Origin: Polyangia bacterium
GTDB lineage: Bacteria; Myxococcota_A; Polyangia; Fen-1088
Assembly (NCBI GenBank): GCA_036268875.1
Contig: DATATI010000091.1
Coordinates: 139,513-203,512, forward strand
Length of the DNA stretch: 64,000 nt
Reading direction: 5' to 3'
Shown: positions 41,700-50,605 of the stretch, in pieces
How the letters are laid out: every line of letters starts with the position of its first letter
How positions within the stretch are numbered: the first letter of the stretch is position 1
Position numbers and translations under genes: made by a program
The notes under the pieces: model-generated
Seen by the model: the letters and a program-made list of their open reading frames with translations, nothing else
Databases searched by the model: none
Told to the model about the DNA's origin: nothing

Positions 41700-42742
41700 A
41701 CGATCTGATGCGCCGCTTGCTCTTTCTGCCGGTTCAGGCCTCGACGTTCGCCAAGCCGGTCGACTATCTGCACTACTTCGTCATCACGGTGACGATGCTG
41801 GTCTCCGTCGGCGTCGGCATCACGGCCTTCGCCTTCTTCTTCAAGTTCCGCGAACGCAAGGCCCGCCAGTCGACCCCGCTGGTCATCCCCAGCGTGAAGT
41901 TCGAAGTGGTGATCATCGGTGTGCCGCTGTTCTTCTTCTTCCTGTGGTTCGTCCAGGGCTACAAGGACTACATCTGGTACACCAGCCCGCCGGCGAACAC
42001 GATGGACGTGTACGTGATGGCGAAAAAGTGGATGTGGAAGTTCGCCTATCCCGACGGTCCGAACGCCATCGGCACGCTGCACGTCCCGGCCAACCGCCCG
42101 GTGCGCTTGCTGATGACCAGCCGCGACGTCATCCATTCGTTTTACGTGCCGGACTTCCGTATCAAACAAGACGTGCTGCCGGGGCGGTACACCGAGACCT
42201 GGTTCGAAGCGGTCAAGCCCGGCCGCTACCAGGTTTTGTGCGCCGAATATTGTGGCACCTGGCACTCGCAGATGTGGGGCGAGATCGTCGTGATGTCCGG
42301 CCCCGACTTCGACAACTGGATGGCCGACCAGAAGAACGGCCTGGCAGAGCGCGTGGACACCGGCGGAGACGACGGCGGCAACTTCCGCGGCAGCCTGGTC
42401 GATTACGGGCGGCGCATCGCCACCTCGCAAGGGTGTTTCAAGTGCCACACCATCGACGGTCAGCCGCACATCGGACCGACCTGGCTGGATCTCTACAAAC
42501 GCAAAGAGACGTTGGAGTCTGGCGAGACGGTGATTGCCGACGAAGGGTATCTGACTGAATCGATGATCGATCCCCGCGCCAAGGTGGTGAAGGGATTCAA
42601 ACCCGTCATGCCGACCTTCAAGGGCCGACTGGCAGCCCCCGAGGCGGCCGCGCTGGTCGAGTTCATCAAGTCGCTGCGCACCGCCAACCTCGAGAACGCT
42701 CCCTCTAAGGAACCAGTTTATGAGCCAGTCCAACGACGCTGA
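41696..42742 (+). CDS. ctaC: Cytochrome c oxidase subunit II with fused cytochrome c (caa3 type)
   Basis: A 348-residue protein: two N-terminal membrane helices (about 25-50 and 70-93), a cupredoxin CuA domain with ligands His147, Cys182, Cys186, His190 and Met193, then a C-terminal cytochrome c domain (CFKCH, 247-251, with MPTF Met305). The fusion defines the caa3 class. It receives electrons at the attached haem and passes them to CuA and subunit I. It overlaps ctaD by 23 bases. Confidence 0.95.
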   Translation: MNDLMRRLLFLPVQASTFAKPVDYLHYFVITVTMLVSVGVGITAFAFFFKFRERKARQSTPLVIPSVKFEVVIIGVPLFFFFLWFVQGYKDYIWYTSPPANTMDVYVMAKKWMWKFAYPDGPNAIGTLHVPANRPVRLLMTSRDVIHSFYVPDFRIKQDVLPGRYTETWFEAVKPGRYQVLCAEYCGTWHSQMWGEIVVMSGPDFDNWMADQKNGLAERVDTGGDDGGNFRGSLVDYGRRIATSQGCFKCHTIDGQPHIGPTWLDLYKRKETLESGETVIADEGYLTESMIDPRAKVVKGFKPVMPTFKGRLAAPEAAALVEFIKSLRTANLENAPSKEPVYEPVQRR

Positions 42743-44357
42743 GCCGGTCTACCCAGCCGTCAACTACCTGAACGCCGATCGGGGCGTTTGGTCGTGGTTG
42801 ACGACGGTGGACCACAAGCGCATCGGGATCATGTACCTGGTCTCCGTGCTGCTGGCGTTCCTGCTGGGCGGCATCTTCGCGATGCTGATACGCATCGAGC
42901 ACCTCACGCCCGATCCCACCATCATGAGCGCGAACACCTATAACCGGATGTTCACGCTGCACGGGGTGGTGATGATCTTCATGTTCATGATCCCGGCCAT
43001 CCCCGGCGTGTTCGGCAACTTCTGCCTGCCGCTCATGCTGGGCGCAAAGGACGTCGCGTTTCCCAGGTTGAATCTTTTGTCGCTGTATCTGTACTGGAGC
43101 GGCGCCGCCCTGGCGTTGTGGGGCATGATCAGCGGCGGCACCGACACCGGCTGGACGTTCTATGCGCCGTACAGCACCACCACCCCGATGACGGTGTTCC
43201 CGGTGCTTTTGGGTGTGTTCGTGATGGGGTTCTCGTCGATCGCCACCGGCTTGAACTTCATCGTCACCACCCACACGCTGCGCGCACCGGGTATGACCTG
43301 GATGCGCGTGCCGCTGTTCGTGTGGGCCATCTACGCCACCAGCATCATCCAGGTGCTGGCCACGCCGGTGATCGGCTTGACGGTGTTATTGGTCGGCATT
43401 GAACGCATCGGCGGCTTCGGCCTGTTCGACGCCACCCGGGGCGGTGATCCGGTGCTGTTCCAGCACATGTTCTGGTTCTACTCGCACCCGGCGGTCTACA
43501 TCATGGTGTTGCCGGCCATGGGCGTGATGAGCGAGATCGTCGGCGCCTTCGCTCGCAAGAACGTGTTCGGCTACAAGATGATCGCCTACTCGTCGCTGGG
43601 GATCGCCTTCGTCGGCTTCTTTGCCTGGGGCCACCACATGTTCGTGTCGGGGCAGTCGGTGCTGGACAACGGCGCCTTCGCTTCGATCTCGATGCTGGTG
43701 GGCGTGTTCACCGCCATCAAGGTCTTCAACTGGGTGGCCACGCTGTACAAGGGATCGATCTCGGTGAAGACGCCGATGGTCTACGCCTGCGGCTTTCTTT
43801 TCTTCCTGGTGTTCGGCGGCATGACCGGCATCGCAGTGGCCACCGTGTCACTGGACGTGCACTGGCACGACACGTACTTCGTCGTTGCCCACTTTCACTT
43901 CATCATGGTCGGCGCCGTCATCATGTCGTTCCTGATGGCGCTGCACTACTGGTTCCCGAAGATGTTCGGGCGCATGTACAACGAAGGGTGGGGCATGGTC
44001 GCCGCGTCCTTCATCGTGCTCGGCTTCAACGCCACCTTCATTCCGCAGTTTCTGCTGGGCAACGCCGGCATGCCCAGGCGCTATTACATGTACCCCGAAC
44101 GCTTCACCGCGCTGAACGTGGCCTCGACCGCCGGGTCGTCGCTGCTGGCCTTCGGTTTCTTGATCATCGTCGTGTACATGAGCTACGCCCTGGTACGCGG
44201 GCCCATCGCCGGTTCGAACCCGTGGGACTCGCGCGGCTACGAATGGGACACGCCGTCGCCGCCACCCAAACACAACTTCGACGTGACACCCGTGATCACC
44301 GTCGACCCGCACTCGTATCAGAACCCGGGAGAGGAGGTGGAGCATGTCATCGTCTGA
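42720..44357 (+). CDS. ctaD: Cytochrome c oxidase subunit I (A2-type haem-copper oxidase)
   Basis: A 545-residue catalytic subunit with about 12 membrane helices. Haem a ligands are His81 and His393, haem a3 ligand His391, and CuB ligands His256, His305 and His306, with the crosslinked Tyr260. The D-channel Glu of A1 oxidases is absent; the sequence FWFYSHPAVYIMVLP has the Tyr-Ser pair typical of A2 oxidases. It pumps protons while reducing oxygen to water. A good ribosome-binding site (AAGGA) lies inside ctaC. Confidence 0.96.
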   Translation: MSQSNDAEPVYPAVNYLNADRGVWSWLTTVDHKRIGIMYLVSVLLAFLLGGIFAMLIRIEHLTPDPTIMSANTYNRMFTLHGVVMIFMFMIPAIPGVFGNFCLPLMLGAKDVAFPRLNLLSLYLYWSGAALALWGMISGGTDTGWTFYAPYSTTTPMTVFPVLLGVFVMGFSSIATGLNFIVTTHTLRAPGMTWMRVPLFVWAIYATSIIQVLATPVIGLTVLLVGIERIGGFGLFDATRGGDPVLFQHMFWFYSHPAVYIMVLPAMGVMSEIVGAFARKNVFGYKMIAYSSLGIAFVGFFAWGHHMFVSGQSVLDNGAFASISMLVGVFTAIKVFNWVATLYKGSISVKTPMVYACGFLFFLVFGGMTGIAVATVSLDVHWHDTYFVVAHFHFIMVGAVIMSFLMALHYWFPKMFGRMYNEGWGMVAASFIVLGFNATFIPQFLLGNAGMPRRYYMYPERFTALNVASTAGSSLLAFGFLIIVVYMSYALVRGPIAGSNPWDSRGYEWDTPSPPPKHNFDVTPVITVDPHSYQNPGEEVEHVIV

Positions 44358-45012
44358 CGCGCACGCCGCCGCCGGGCAACACGCCCACAACCCCAATCTG
44401 GCCCATCACTTCGAGACCATCGAGAAGCAAGACCACGCCGTCCGTCTGGGCATGTGGCTGTTTCTCGGAACCGAAGTCTTATTGTTCGCCGGGCTTTTCC
44501 TGGGCTACACCGTCTACCGCCATTTCTATCACCACGTCTTCCACGAGTGCTCGCGCACTCTGGATCTGTCGCTGGGGACGCTGAATACCATCGTCCTCAT
44601 CACCAGCAGCTTCACGGTGGCGCTGGGTTTTCACGCCATCAAGCAAGGCAAGAACAAGACTTGCGCGGCGCTGCTGGCCGTGACGATCGTTTTCGCTCTG
44701 ACGTTCTTGGCGGTGAAGGGCGTGGAGTATCACCACAAGTTCCAAGAGGGGGCGCTGCCCGGCAAGTGGTATCACTTCGCCGAGATCCCGGACATGCACG
44801 CCAACCTTTTCTACACCGTGTACTTCCTGACCACCGGCCTGCACGCCTTCCACGTCATCGTCGGCATGAGTATCCTGGCCTGGCTCATGGTGCGGGTGAT
44901 CAAGGGCAGATACTCGGCGTCTTATTACGTACCGGTCGAGCTGGGCGGCCTTTACTGGCACTTGGTCGATCTAGTGTGGATCTTCCTCTTTCCGTTGCTC
45001 TATCTCATCTAG
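44344..45012 (+). CDS. ctaE: Cytochrome c oxidase subunit III
   Basis: A 222-residue protein with five predicted membrane helices, shorter than the seven-helix mitochondrial form and usual for bacterial caa3 enzymes. Motifs are MWLFLGTEVLLFAGLF, GVEYHHKF, TGLHAFHVIVG and YWHLVDLVWIFLFPLLYL. It overlaps ctaD by 14 bases. It stabilises subunit I and proton uptake. Confidence 0.94.
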   Translation: MSSSDAHAAAGQHAHNPNLAHHFETIEKQDHAVRLGMWLFLGTEVLLFAGLFLGYTVYRHFYHHVFHECSRTLDLSLGTLNTIVLITSSFTVALGFHAIKQGKNKTCAALLAVTIVFALTFLAVKGVEYHHKFQEGALPGKWYHFAEIPDMHANLFYTVYFLTTGLHAFHVIVGMSILAWLMVRVIKGRYSASYYVPVELGGLYWHLVDLVWIFLFPLLYLI

Positions 45013-45024
45013 CTGGAGAATCGC

Positions 45025-45429
45025 GTGGCCACCACCAACCAACCACCCACCTCGGAAGCGGAAGCGCAGGCCGCGCACGCGCACCACGGGCCGGGGCGCT
45101 ACTTCCTCATCTGGGCGCTGCTGCTTGGTTTCACCGTCACCACGGTGATCACCGGCCGCATGGACCTGGGTGCGGTGAACCTGCCGCTGGCGCTGGCCAT
45201 CGCCAGCATCAAGGCCACGCTGGTGGTGCTGTTCTTCATGCACCTCTCCGAATCGCACGGCGTGAACCGGCTGGTTTTCGTCGTCTCGATTCTGTTCGTC
45301 CTGGTGCTTATGGCGGGTGTCTTCGGCGATCTGCTGACCCGCTTCCCGCTGTCGCTGCCCAGCAGCGGCCTGCCCACCACCGAAGGCCCCGAGATCGCCG
45401 TTCCGCTGCCGCACGTCCCGGCGCCGTAG
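45025..45429 (+). CDS. ctaF: Cytochrome c oxidase subunit IV (CtaF)
   Basis: A 134-residue protein with three hydrophobic helices (about 30-48, 53-78 and 87-110) and the family segment NLPLALAIASIKATLVVLFF. It is a small accessory subunit of bacterial oxidases. It begins 12 bases after ctaE from a GTG with a purine-rich leader (CTGGAGAA). Last gene of the operon; it converges on bfr with a 1-base gap and no visible terminator. Confidence 0.88.
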   Translation: MATTNQPPTSEAEAQAAHAHHGPGRYFLIWALLLGFTVTTVITGRMDLGAVNLPLALAIASIKATLVVLFFMHLSESHGVNRLVFVVSILFVLVLMAGVFGDLLTRFPLSLPSSGLPTTEGPEIAVPLPHVPAP

Positions 45430-45430
45430 T

Positions 45431-45901
45431 CTATTCAGTGATCTGCTGGGCCAGGTACTGCGCTTCGCCGACCTGCGACAGCAACGTCAGCTGCGCCTCC
45501 AACCAGTCGACGTGATCCTCTTCGGCCTTCAGGATGTCCTCAAGCAGGTCGCGGCTGCCGTTGTCACCGATGCTGCGGCACAGTTCAATAAACTGATTCA
45601 GCTTCGGCACCGCCACTCGCTCGACCTCCAGGTCCAGCTTCAGCTGCTCGGGGACGGTCTGCCCGATGTTGATCTTGCCCAGACGCTGGACGTTGGGCAC
45701 GCCGTCCAGAAACAACACGCGCTGGATGAGACGATCGGCGTGCTTCATCTCGTCGATGGACTCGGCCTTGATCTTCTCGCACAGGCGCTGGTAGCCCCAG
45801 TTGCCGCACATCCGGGCGTGGATGAAGTACTGGTTGATGGCGGTCAGCTCGCCGGTGAGGATCTCGTTCAGGGCGTCGATGACTTCCGGTTTACCTTTCA
45901 T
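45431..45901 (-). CDS. bfr: Bacterioferritin
   Basis: A 156-residue four-helix ferritin of standard length. All ferroxidase ligands are at the canonical positions (Glu18, Glu51, His54, Glu94, Glu127, His130), and the haem ligand Met52 is present. Twenty-four subunits store iron as a mineral core. It is divergent from bfd, its release partner. AAGGAG lies 13 bases before the ATG, a rather long spacing. Confidence 0.97.
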   Translation of the reverse strand: MKGKPEVIDALNEILTGELTAINQYFIHARMCGNWGYQRLCEKIKAESIDEMKHADRLIQRVLFLDGVPNVQRLGKINIGQTVPEQLKLDLEVERVAVPKLNQFIELCRSIGDNGSRDLLEDILKAEEDHVDWLEAQLTLLSQVGEAQYLAQQITE

Positions 45902-46010
45902 GGGCGGCCCGCTGCTCCTTGGCGAAGGGTAGGGCGCGCATCATACCTGTGGTGCCCGATGGGCCCAATCATCTTCGCGTCAAACGCGTCGGGCCAGCGG
46001 GGAGAAACCG

Positions 46011-46055
46011 TTGACATCGGCGGCGCCGCCTGATATTGATATTGATGTTGATGTT
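46011..46055 (+). promoter_or_regulatory. bfd promoter overlapping a GATATT-type hexamer array
   Basis: TTGACA (46011-46016) is 17 bases from TATTGA (46034-46039). The -10 lies within four near-identical hexamers (TGATAT, TGATAT, TGATGT, TGATGT; 46031-46054), starkly AT-rich against the surrounding GC. Ferric uptake regulator (Fur) sites are arrays of NATWAT-type hexamers, so an iron-responsive operator over the bfd promoter is plausible. The match to the classical Fur box is partial. Confidence 0.5.
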
Positions 46056-46106
46056 CAACTTCACTTTGGCCCTGGCCCCCACGATCGCCGCTCGCCGGGG
46101 TAACCC

Positions 46107-46361
46107 TTGATCGTCTGCGTGTGCCGTGCCGTTTGTGATCGCCGCCTGCGCGCTCTGGCCGCCGACGGGCATCAGTCGCTGGGGGCCATCGCCGCCGCCT
46201 GCGGCGCGGGCGAGGACTGCGGCACCTGTCAGCCCGACATCGAACAGATCATCACGGAGACGGCGCTGGTCCGCGCTTCCCGTGGCAGCGGCGGCTACAA
46301 GGATCCAGCCGCCGAGCCCGCCCGAATCACCGCCGCCACGCGCGTTCGCACCGCCGCCTAG
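46107..46361 (+). CDS. bfd: Bacterioferritin-associated ferredoxin
   Basis: An 84-residue protein from a TTG. Cys4 and Cys6 (CVC) and Cys38 and Cys41 (CGTC) give the Bfd [2Fe-2S] pattern. Bfd binds bacterioferritin and reduces its core to release iron. The last 28 residues are an extra tail beyond the 55-65-residue core. It is divergent from bfr across 205 bases that contain the hexamer array. Confidence 0.9.
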   Translation: MIVCVCRAVCDRRLRALAADGHQSLGAIAAACGAGEDCGTCQPDIEQIITETALVRASRGSGGYKDPAAEPARITAATRVRTAA

Positions 46362-46415
46362 GTTGGTTCTCCGCGCCGCCGCTGCCTGGTTCGCCTATCG
46401 GATCTTCCCCGACGC

Positions 46416-46940
46416 TCAGTGGACGATCAGATCATCGCGCCGGTTCTTGGCGTAGGCGTCTTCGTCGTGGCCAGGGTACTTCGGGCGCTGGGAGCCATAG
46501 CTGGCGGTGCGGATGCGTTTCTTCGGCACGCCCATCTCCACCAGGTAGGTCTTGGCGGCTTCGGCACGATGCTGGCCGAGGGCCAGGTTGTACTCGACGG
46601 TGCCCAGCGCATCGCAGTTGCCTTCGATGGCGATCTTCGCGGTGGCGTCTTTCTCTTTCAGATCGGTCGCCACCTTGGCCAGCGTGTCGCGCGCGTCTTC
46701 GCGCAGCGTCGAAGAATCGAAATCGAAGAAGATCGCCCCGGGATTGTCATCGGCCACCGTCGTCGGTGTCTCGGGCGGCAGCGGATCGGGTTCTTTCTGG
46801 GTCTCGTGCGAGGCGGGCCTCGGTTTGGGTTCGTCGCTGTCGGCAGCGACTTTTGGCGGTCGGCTCTGCTCGTGCGAGCAGCCCACGGCCAAAGCCAGTC
46901 CGAAAAGCCAACCCAGATTGCGTGACCACGGTGGTGTCAT
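46416..46940 (-). CDS. pal: Pal-like OmpA-family lipoprotein
   Basis: The ATG at 46940 follows AAAGGAGA and gives a 174-residue lipoprotein (LAVGC, Cys21); a longer frame exists but lacks this signal layout. A Pro/Glu/Lys-rich linker is followed by an OmpA domain (about 75-174) with FFDFDSSTLRED, IEGNCDALGTVEYNLALGQ and KNRRDDLIVH. Pal proteins anchor the outer membrane to peptidoglycan with the Tol system; the usual EGHCDERGT reads EGNCDALGT here. tol genes are not in the window. A possible promoter (TTGATT, 17 bases, TATTCG) is at 46984-47012. Confidence 0.85.
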   Translation of the reverse strand: MTPPWSRNLGWLFGLALAVGCSHEQSRPPKVAADSDEPKPRPASHETQKEPDPLPPETPTTVADDNPGAIFFDFDSSTLREDARDTLAKVATDLKEKDATAKIAIEGNCDALGTVEYNLALGQHRAEAAKTYLVEMGVPKKRIRTASYGSQRPKYPGHDEDAYAKNRRDDLIVH

Positions 46941-47108
46941 GCGGCACGTCTCCTTTCCTGGCCCATCGGGGCGAGACGATCGACGAATACCGCACGTGCC
47001 GACCTTAATCAACGGTCGTCCAACCGTCGTCCGCCATTTTCCTCAGCGACGCAGTCCGCCCTCGTCAATTCTGGGGGTTGGGGAACAGCGGCCAAAAACG
47101 CGGCTGGA

Positions 47109-47981
47109 TCAACTCTTGACGGCGCCCGCGGTCAGTCCGCCCACCATGTAACGCTTGACCGCGTAATAGATGGCTGCTGGCGGCAACGCGTAGATGAAGC
47201 CGGTGGCCATCAGGATCTCCCAAGGCGAATCATCGGCGGCCAAGAAATTTCCCAGGGCCACGCCCAGCGTGATGTCGGTTTCCTTGGACAGCAGCAGGAA
47301 CGCGTAGAGGTATTCATTCCACGCCAGCAGCAGCGCGTACGTTCCCACCGCCACCAACGACGGCATCATCAGCGGCAGATAGATCAGGCGGAAAAGCTGC
47401 AGCGTCGTCGCGCCGTCGATGCGGGCCGATTCGTCCAGCTCGTACGGCAGCTTGTCCGAGGCCTGCTTGAGCACCCAGATGGCGTACGGCGTGGCGATGG
47501 TGACCATGGCCAGGATCAGCGACCACTGATGATTGATTAAGCCGTAGGCGCCCATGGTCTTGTAGATCGGAATGGCCAAAAAGGCCGCTGGGATGAGATA
47601 GGTGAAGAGGGCAAAGTTCATCACCAGGCCACCGCCCTTGGCGCGCAGGCGACTGATGGCGAAGGCCGCGGTGGTGGCGACGAACAATGTCACCAGGCCG
47701 GTGGTGACGGCGATGAACAGCGAGTTCCAGAGCTGCCGCCAGAAGTGAGACAGGTAATAGTGCTGTTGCATGAAGACGATGCGGAAGTTCTGCAACGTCG
47801 GGTGATCGGGCCACATCTTGCCGCCCAGCGCCGATTCCTTCGGTGAAATGGCGAAGAGAAAAAGGTGATAGATCGGCGCGATGGTCCACAAGAAGACCGG
47901 GATGCCGATCAGCAGCAGCTTGGCGTCGGTGCCCAGCGTCCGCAGCGAATAACCGTTTTGGGGGCCGTTTTGAGGCGCCAT
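47109..47981 (-). CDS. Carbohydrate ABC transporter permease (MalG type)
   Basis: A 290-residue inner-membrane protein with six helices and the EAA coupling loop ELDESARIDGATTLQLFRLI. The ATG at 47981 shares one base with the upstream permease stop. It forms the channel with the MalF-type partner. No ATPase gene is nearby, so a shared MsmK/UgpC-type ATPase from elsewhere is likely. Confidence 0.9.
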   Translation of the reverse strand: MAPQNGPQNGYSLRTLGTDAKLLLIGIPVFLWTIAPIYHLFLFAISPKESALGGKMWPDHPTLQNFRIVFMQQHYYLSHFWRQLWNSLFIAVTTGLVTLFVATTAAFAISRLRAKGGGLVMNFALFTYLIPAAFLAIPIYKTMGAYGLINHQWSLILAMVTIATPYAIWVLKQASDKLPYELDESARIDGATTLQLFRLIYLPLMMPSLVAVGTYALLLAWNEYLYAFLLLSKETDITLGVALGNFLAADDSPWEILMATGFIYALPPAAIYYAVKRYMVGGLTAGAVKS

Positions 47982-48859
47982 TACTTCGCCAGCCTTTTGG
48001 TCATGAAGTAGACCAGCGGGATCACCAACGGCAACGCGCACACCACAGACGCCATCGACATGCCGACCTCATCCAGACGCAGGTAACGAATGCCCAGCGT
48101 CGACAGCACGTGGGTCAGATCGCCAGGGCCGCCGCCGGTCAGAAGGTAGATGCTGTTAAAGTCACCCAGGGTCCAGATCATCGAGAGAATGGTGCAGGTG
48201 ATGTACAGCGTCTTCATCGACGCCCAGGTAATGAAGCGGAACTTCTGCCACTCGGACGCGCCGTCGACGGCAGCGGCTTCGTAAAGCTCGTCGGGAATGG
48301 CCAGGCGGCCGGAGATCAAGATCAGCGTCCAGAAGGGCAGCGATTTCCAGATGTGGACGGTGATGCCCAGCGACAGGGCCAGCGTCGGATTGTTCAGCCA
48401 GTTCGGGCCGTCCTGCTGGGTGAGGCGAAAGATGATCGAATTGATGAGGCCCCACTCCGGGTTCAGCATGAATCGGAACGAGAGCAGGGTGGGGATGGAC
48501 GGCACTGCCCAGGGCAGGATGAACAACACCGACAGGGCCTTGATCCAGGGTCGCTTCTGCACGAAGAACCCGGACAGCATCAGCGCGATGGCCATCTTGA
48601 CGTTGATGCCGATGACCAGGAAGACCAGCGTGTTGACCACTGCGCGGCTGAAGACCGGATCCTCGAACAGCCGGATGTAACTTTGCGGCTGGCGCGCCAG
48701 GTAAAGGCCAAAGCAGACCGGAAAGATCACGAAGACGGCGAAGACCAGCACGTAAGGCGCCAGGAAAAGCATGCCCCACAGCTGCACGGAGGACAGGCGG
48801 GCCTTCGCCGGGACGTAGGCCGCGACTGGTTTTTGATCAGCAGGCGCGAAGGTGGACAT
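47981..48859 (-). CDS. Carbohydrate ABC transporter permease (MalF type)
   Basis: A 292-residue inner-membrane protein with six helices and the EAA loop YEAAAVDGASEWQKFRFITW. It pairs with the MalG-type permease downstream. It lies 88 bases downstream of the binding-protein gene, and that gap holds a strong hairpin, so the permeases are probably expressed below the binding protein. The substrate is likely a sugar, by family only. Confidence 0.9.
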   Translation of the reverse strand: MSTFAPADQKPVAAYVPAKARLSSVQLWGMLFLAPYVLVFAVFVIFPVCFGLYLARQPQSYIRLFEDPVFSRAVVNTLVFLVIGINVKMAIALMLSGFFVQKRPWIKALSVLFILPWAVPSIPTLLSFRFMLNPEWGLINSIIFRLTQQDGPNWLNNPTLALSLGITVHIWKSLPFWTLILISGRLAIPDELYEAAAVDGASEWQKFRFITWASMKTLYITCTILSMIWTLGDFNSIYLLTGGGPGDLTHVLSTLGIRYLRLDEVGMSMASVVCALPLVIPLVYFMTKRLAK

Positions 48860-48873
48860 GGGGGCAAATCATA

Positions 48874-48911
48874 CGCTGGCTATTCCTCTGGAGGACCAGG
48901 AATAGCCAGCG
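48874..48911 (-). promoter_or_regulatory. Intra-operon hairpin between binding-protein and permease genes
   Basis: A perfect 14-bp inverted repeat (48874-48887 with 48898-48911, 10-base loop) lies between the binding-protein stop and the permease start. The minus-strand side is not followed by a T run (it reads TATGATTT), so it is more likely an mRNA-stabilising or partial-termination element than a full terminator, as described for malE-malF intergenic hairpins. Confidence 0.7.
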
Positions 48912-48947
48912 TTGAACCGATCTATTTTGGTTTTGCCGGGGAACGGC

Positions 48948-50330
48948 CTAGTTGCCGGCCACGGTCTTGATGCGCGCGATCATCTCGTCGACGGCCTTCT
49001 CGACCGGCTCGTTGTCGTTGAGGATACGGCTCATGCACTTGGCCCAGACGTTCTCGTTGTTGAGGATGGTGAACTTGTAGTTCTTGGTGAACTCGAAGGT
49101 CACGGTGCCGGCCTTGAACTGTTCCAGCACCGTGCGGCGGTGCGGGTCGGTGGTCCAGAAGGTGCTGGCCTCGCCGGCCTTGGTGACGGGGAACCAGCGG
49201 CCGAGCGAGCCCTCGACATACGGTCCCAGATTCTCCGGCTGCATCAAGAAGGCCACGAACTCCTTCGCCTGCTTCTTGTTCTTGGCCGCTTCGAACACCA
49301 CGCCCGTCTTCACGGCCGCGCGGTAGATCATCTTCGAGCCGTCAGGGCGGTGCGGGAAAACGGTGGTGACGATGTTCTCCTCGTAGTTCTTCTTGGCGAT
49401 GGCGCGTTGATCGGCGGGCAGGGCGGCGTTGTTCATGTCGTCCAGCCACTTGGCGGCGATGGAGATGGTGGCGTTGTCGGTCGAGATGATGGTCTTGTTG
49501 TGGAAGGCCACGTTGTTGTCCGGATCCTTCCAGGCCGTCGACGAGGGCGGGGTGCAGCCGCGGGTACGGAAGTTGGTGAAGTCCTTCATCGCGGCGATCA
49601 TGGCGGCGCGGTTCTTCGGCTCGCCGACCACGATCTTGCCGCTGTCGTCGACGATCTTGGCGCCCCAGGCATCCGCCCAGGTGAGGAACGAATAGAACGA
49701 ATCCGTTCCCTCGACGCCCATCGGCTGGCCGACGCCGAAGGTGCGCTTGCCGGTCTTGGCGCGATAAGCGGGCTGAACCTTGTCACACCAGAAGTCCCAG
49801 TAAGCCTTCCACTGGGTCGGGAGGTCCGACTCTTTGAAGCCGGCTTCGCCCAGCATGTCCTTCCAGTATTGAAAGTGCATGGTCTGCTGCTTGACCGGGA
49901 AGGCGTAATAGGCGCGCTTCTTGGTCTTCTCGTTCAAAAGGTGCGTGGTCTCGATGGTGTTCTTCAGGAACTTGTCTTTCATCGGGGCCAAGATGGCGCT
50001 GAGATCTTCCAGCTTGCCGTCGGCCGCCCACTTACCCGTGGTTTGAAAGTCGAAGACGTCGGAGTACGCAACGTCGGGAGGCGTGCCCGATTCCAGCGCG
50101 GCGACCGTCTTTGCCACCATGTCGCTGACCGGATATTGCGACAGATCGACTTTGACGCCGGTCTTCGCTTCGAACTTTTTGATCGTCGCAAACAACGCGT
50201 CGTCTTCGGCCTTGTAAAAGCCTTTGACCCACCAGACCGTGAGTTTCTCTTCCGCAGCCGCGGGGACGGCCGCCGACGTGATCGCCAGTAGCAATGCAAA
50301 CGATGCGCATAGCCTTAAAACCGAGTTCAT
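48948..50330 (-). CDS. ABC sugar-binding protein (family 1)
   Basis: A 460-residue protein. Two adjacent ATGs follow GGAGG; the second (50330) has the better spacing. Signal peptide to about residue 26, then a two-lobed type-1 binding protein (KLTVWWVKGFYKAEDDALFATIKKFEAKTG, VAYSDVFDFQ, NKKQAKEFVAFLMQPENL). It captures substrate in the periplasm for the two permeases. The ligand is unknown; many family members bind oligosaccharides. It is preceded by a sigma-70-like promoter. Confidence 0.9.
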   Translation of the reverse strand: MNSVLRLCASFALLLAITSAAVPAAAEEKLTVWWVKGFYKAEDDALFATIKKFEAKTGVKVDLSQYPVSDMVAKTVAALESGTPPDVAYSDVFDFQTTGKWAADGKLEDLSAILAPMKDKFLKNTIETTHLLNEKTKKRAYYAFPVKQQTMHFQYWKDMLGEAGFKESDLPTQWKAYWDFWCDKVQPAYRAKTGKRTFGVGQPMGVEGTDSFYSFLTWADAWGAKIVDDSGKIVVGEPKNRAAMIAAMKDFTNFRTRGCTPPSSTAWKDPDNNVAFHNKTIISTDNATISIAAKWLDDMNNAALPADQRAIAKKNYEENIVTTVFPHRPDGSKMIYRAAVKTGVVFEAAKNKKQAKEFVAFLMQPENLGPYVEGSLGRWFPVTKAGEASTFWTTDPHRRTVLEQFKAGTVTFEFTKNYKFTILNNENVWAKCMSRILNDNEPVEKAVDEMIARIKTVAGN

Positions 50331-50391
50331 CATGTCCTCCAGTTGGGCGGTGGGCCGTCGACGAGCCGAGGACGGCAGGTGAAGCGGCGCC

Positions 50392-50420
50392 AGAGTAGGG
50401 ACTCGGTTTGGGGATGTCAA
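50392..50420 (-). promoter_or_regulatory. Promoter of the ABC importer operon
   Basis: On the minus strand a perfect TTGACA (50415-50420) is 17 bases from TACTCT (50392-50397). The start site would be near 50385, about 55 bases before the binding-protein ATG. The spacing and -35 are consensus; the -10 matches in three of six positions. Confidence 0.55.
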
Positions 50421-50432
50421 CAGAGACGTGCA

Positions 50433-50455
50433 TGGTCCCGACCCGTAAGGGACCA
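50433..50455. promoter_or_regulatory. Dyad TGGTCCC-N9-GGGACCA upstream of the importer promoter
   Basis: A perfect 7-bp inverted repeat (50433-50439 and 50449-50455) begins 13 bases upstream of the -35 of the importer promoter. The position suits an operator, or it could be part of a terminator for the LarA-like gene 150 bases away, but no T run follows. Either reading is inference. The remainder of the 50331-50605 gap shows nothing else clear. Confidence 0.4.
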
Positions 50456-50605
50456 CGCAAAATCTCGCGACAGACTTCGTTAAGAATGGCGACGAAAGGC
50501 GGCTGTCTGTCTATTTTTTCAACGGGGCCGGTAAGTGTGTCGTTACCCCATTTGGTTCGGAAACATCTCCGTCATTGTGGTTCGACCAGTTGCAAGGTCG
50601 CCGGT

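Noticed and set aside
45902-46106. Possible tRNA or small RNA between bfr and bfd
   Set aside because: The region is explained by divergent promoters and the hexamer array; no tRNA-like stems are seen.
47109-50330. Complete ABC importer
   Set aside because: Binding protein and two permeases are present but no ATPase gene lies within the window, so it is reported as incomplete locally.
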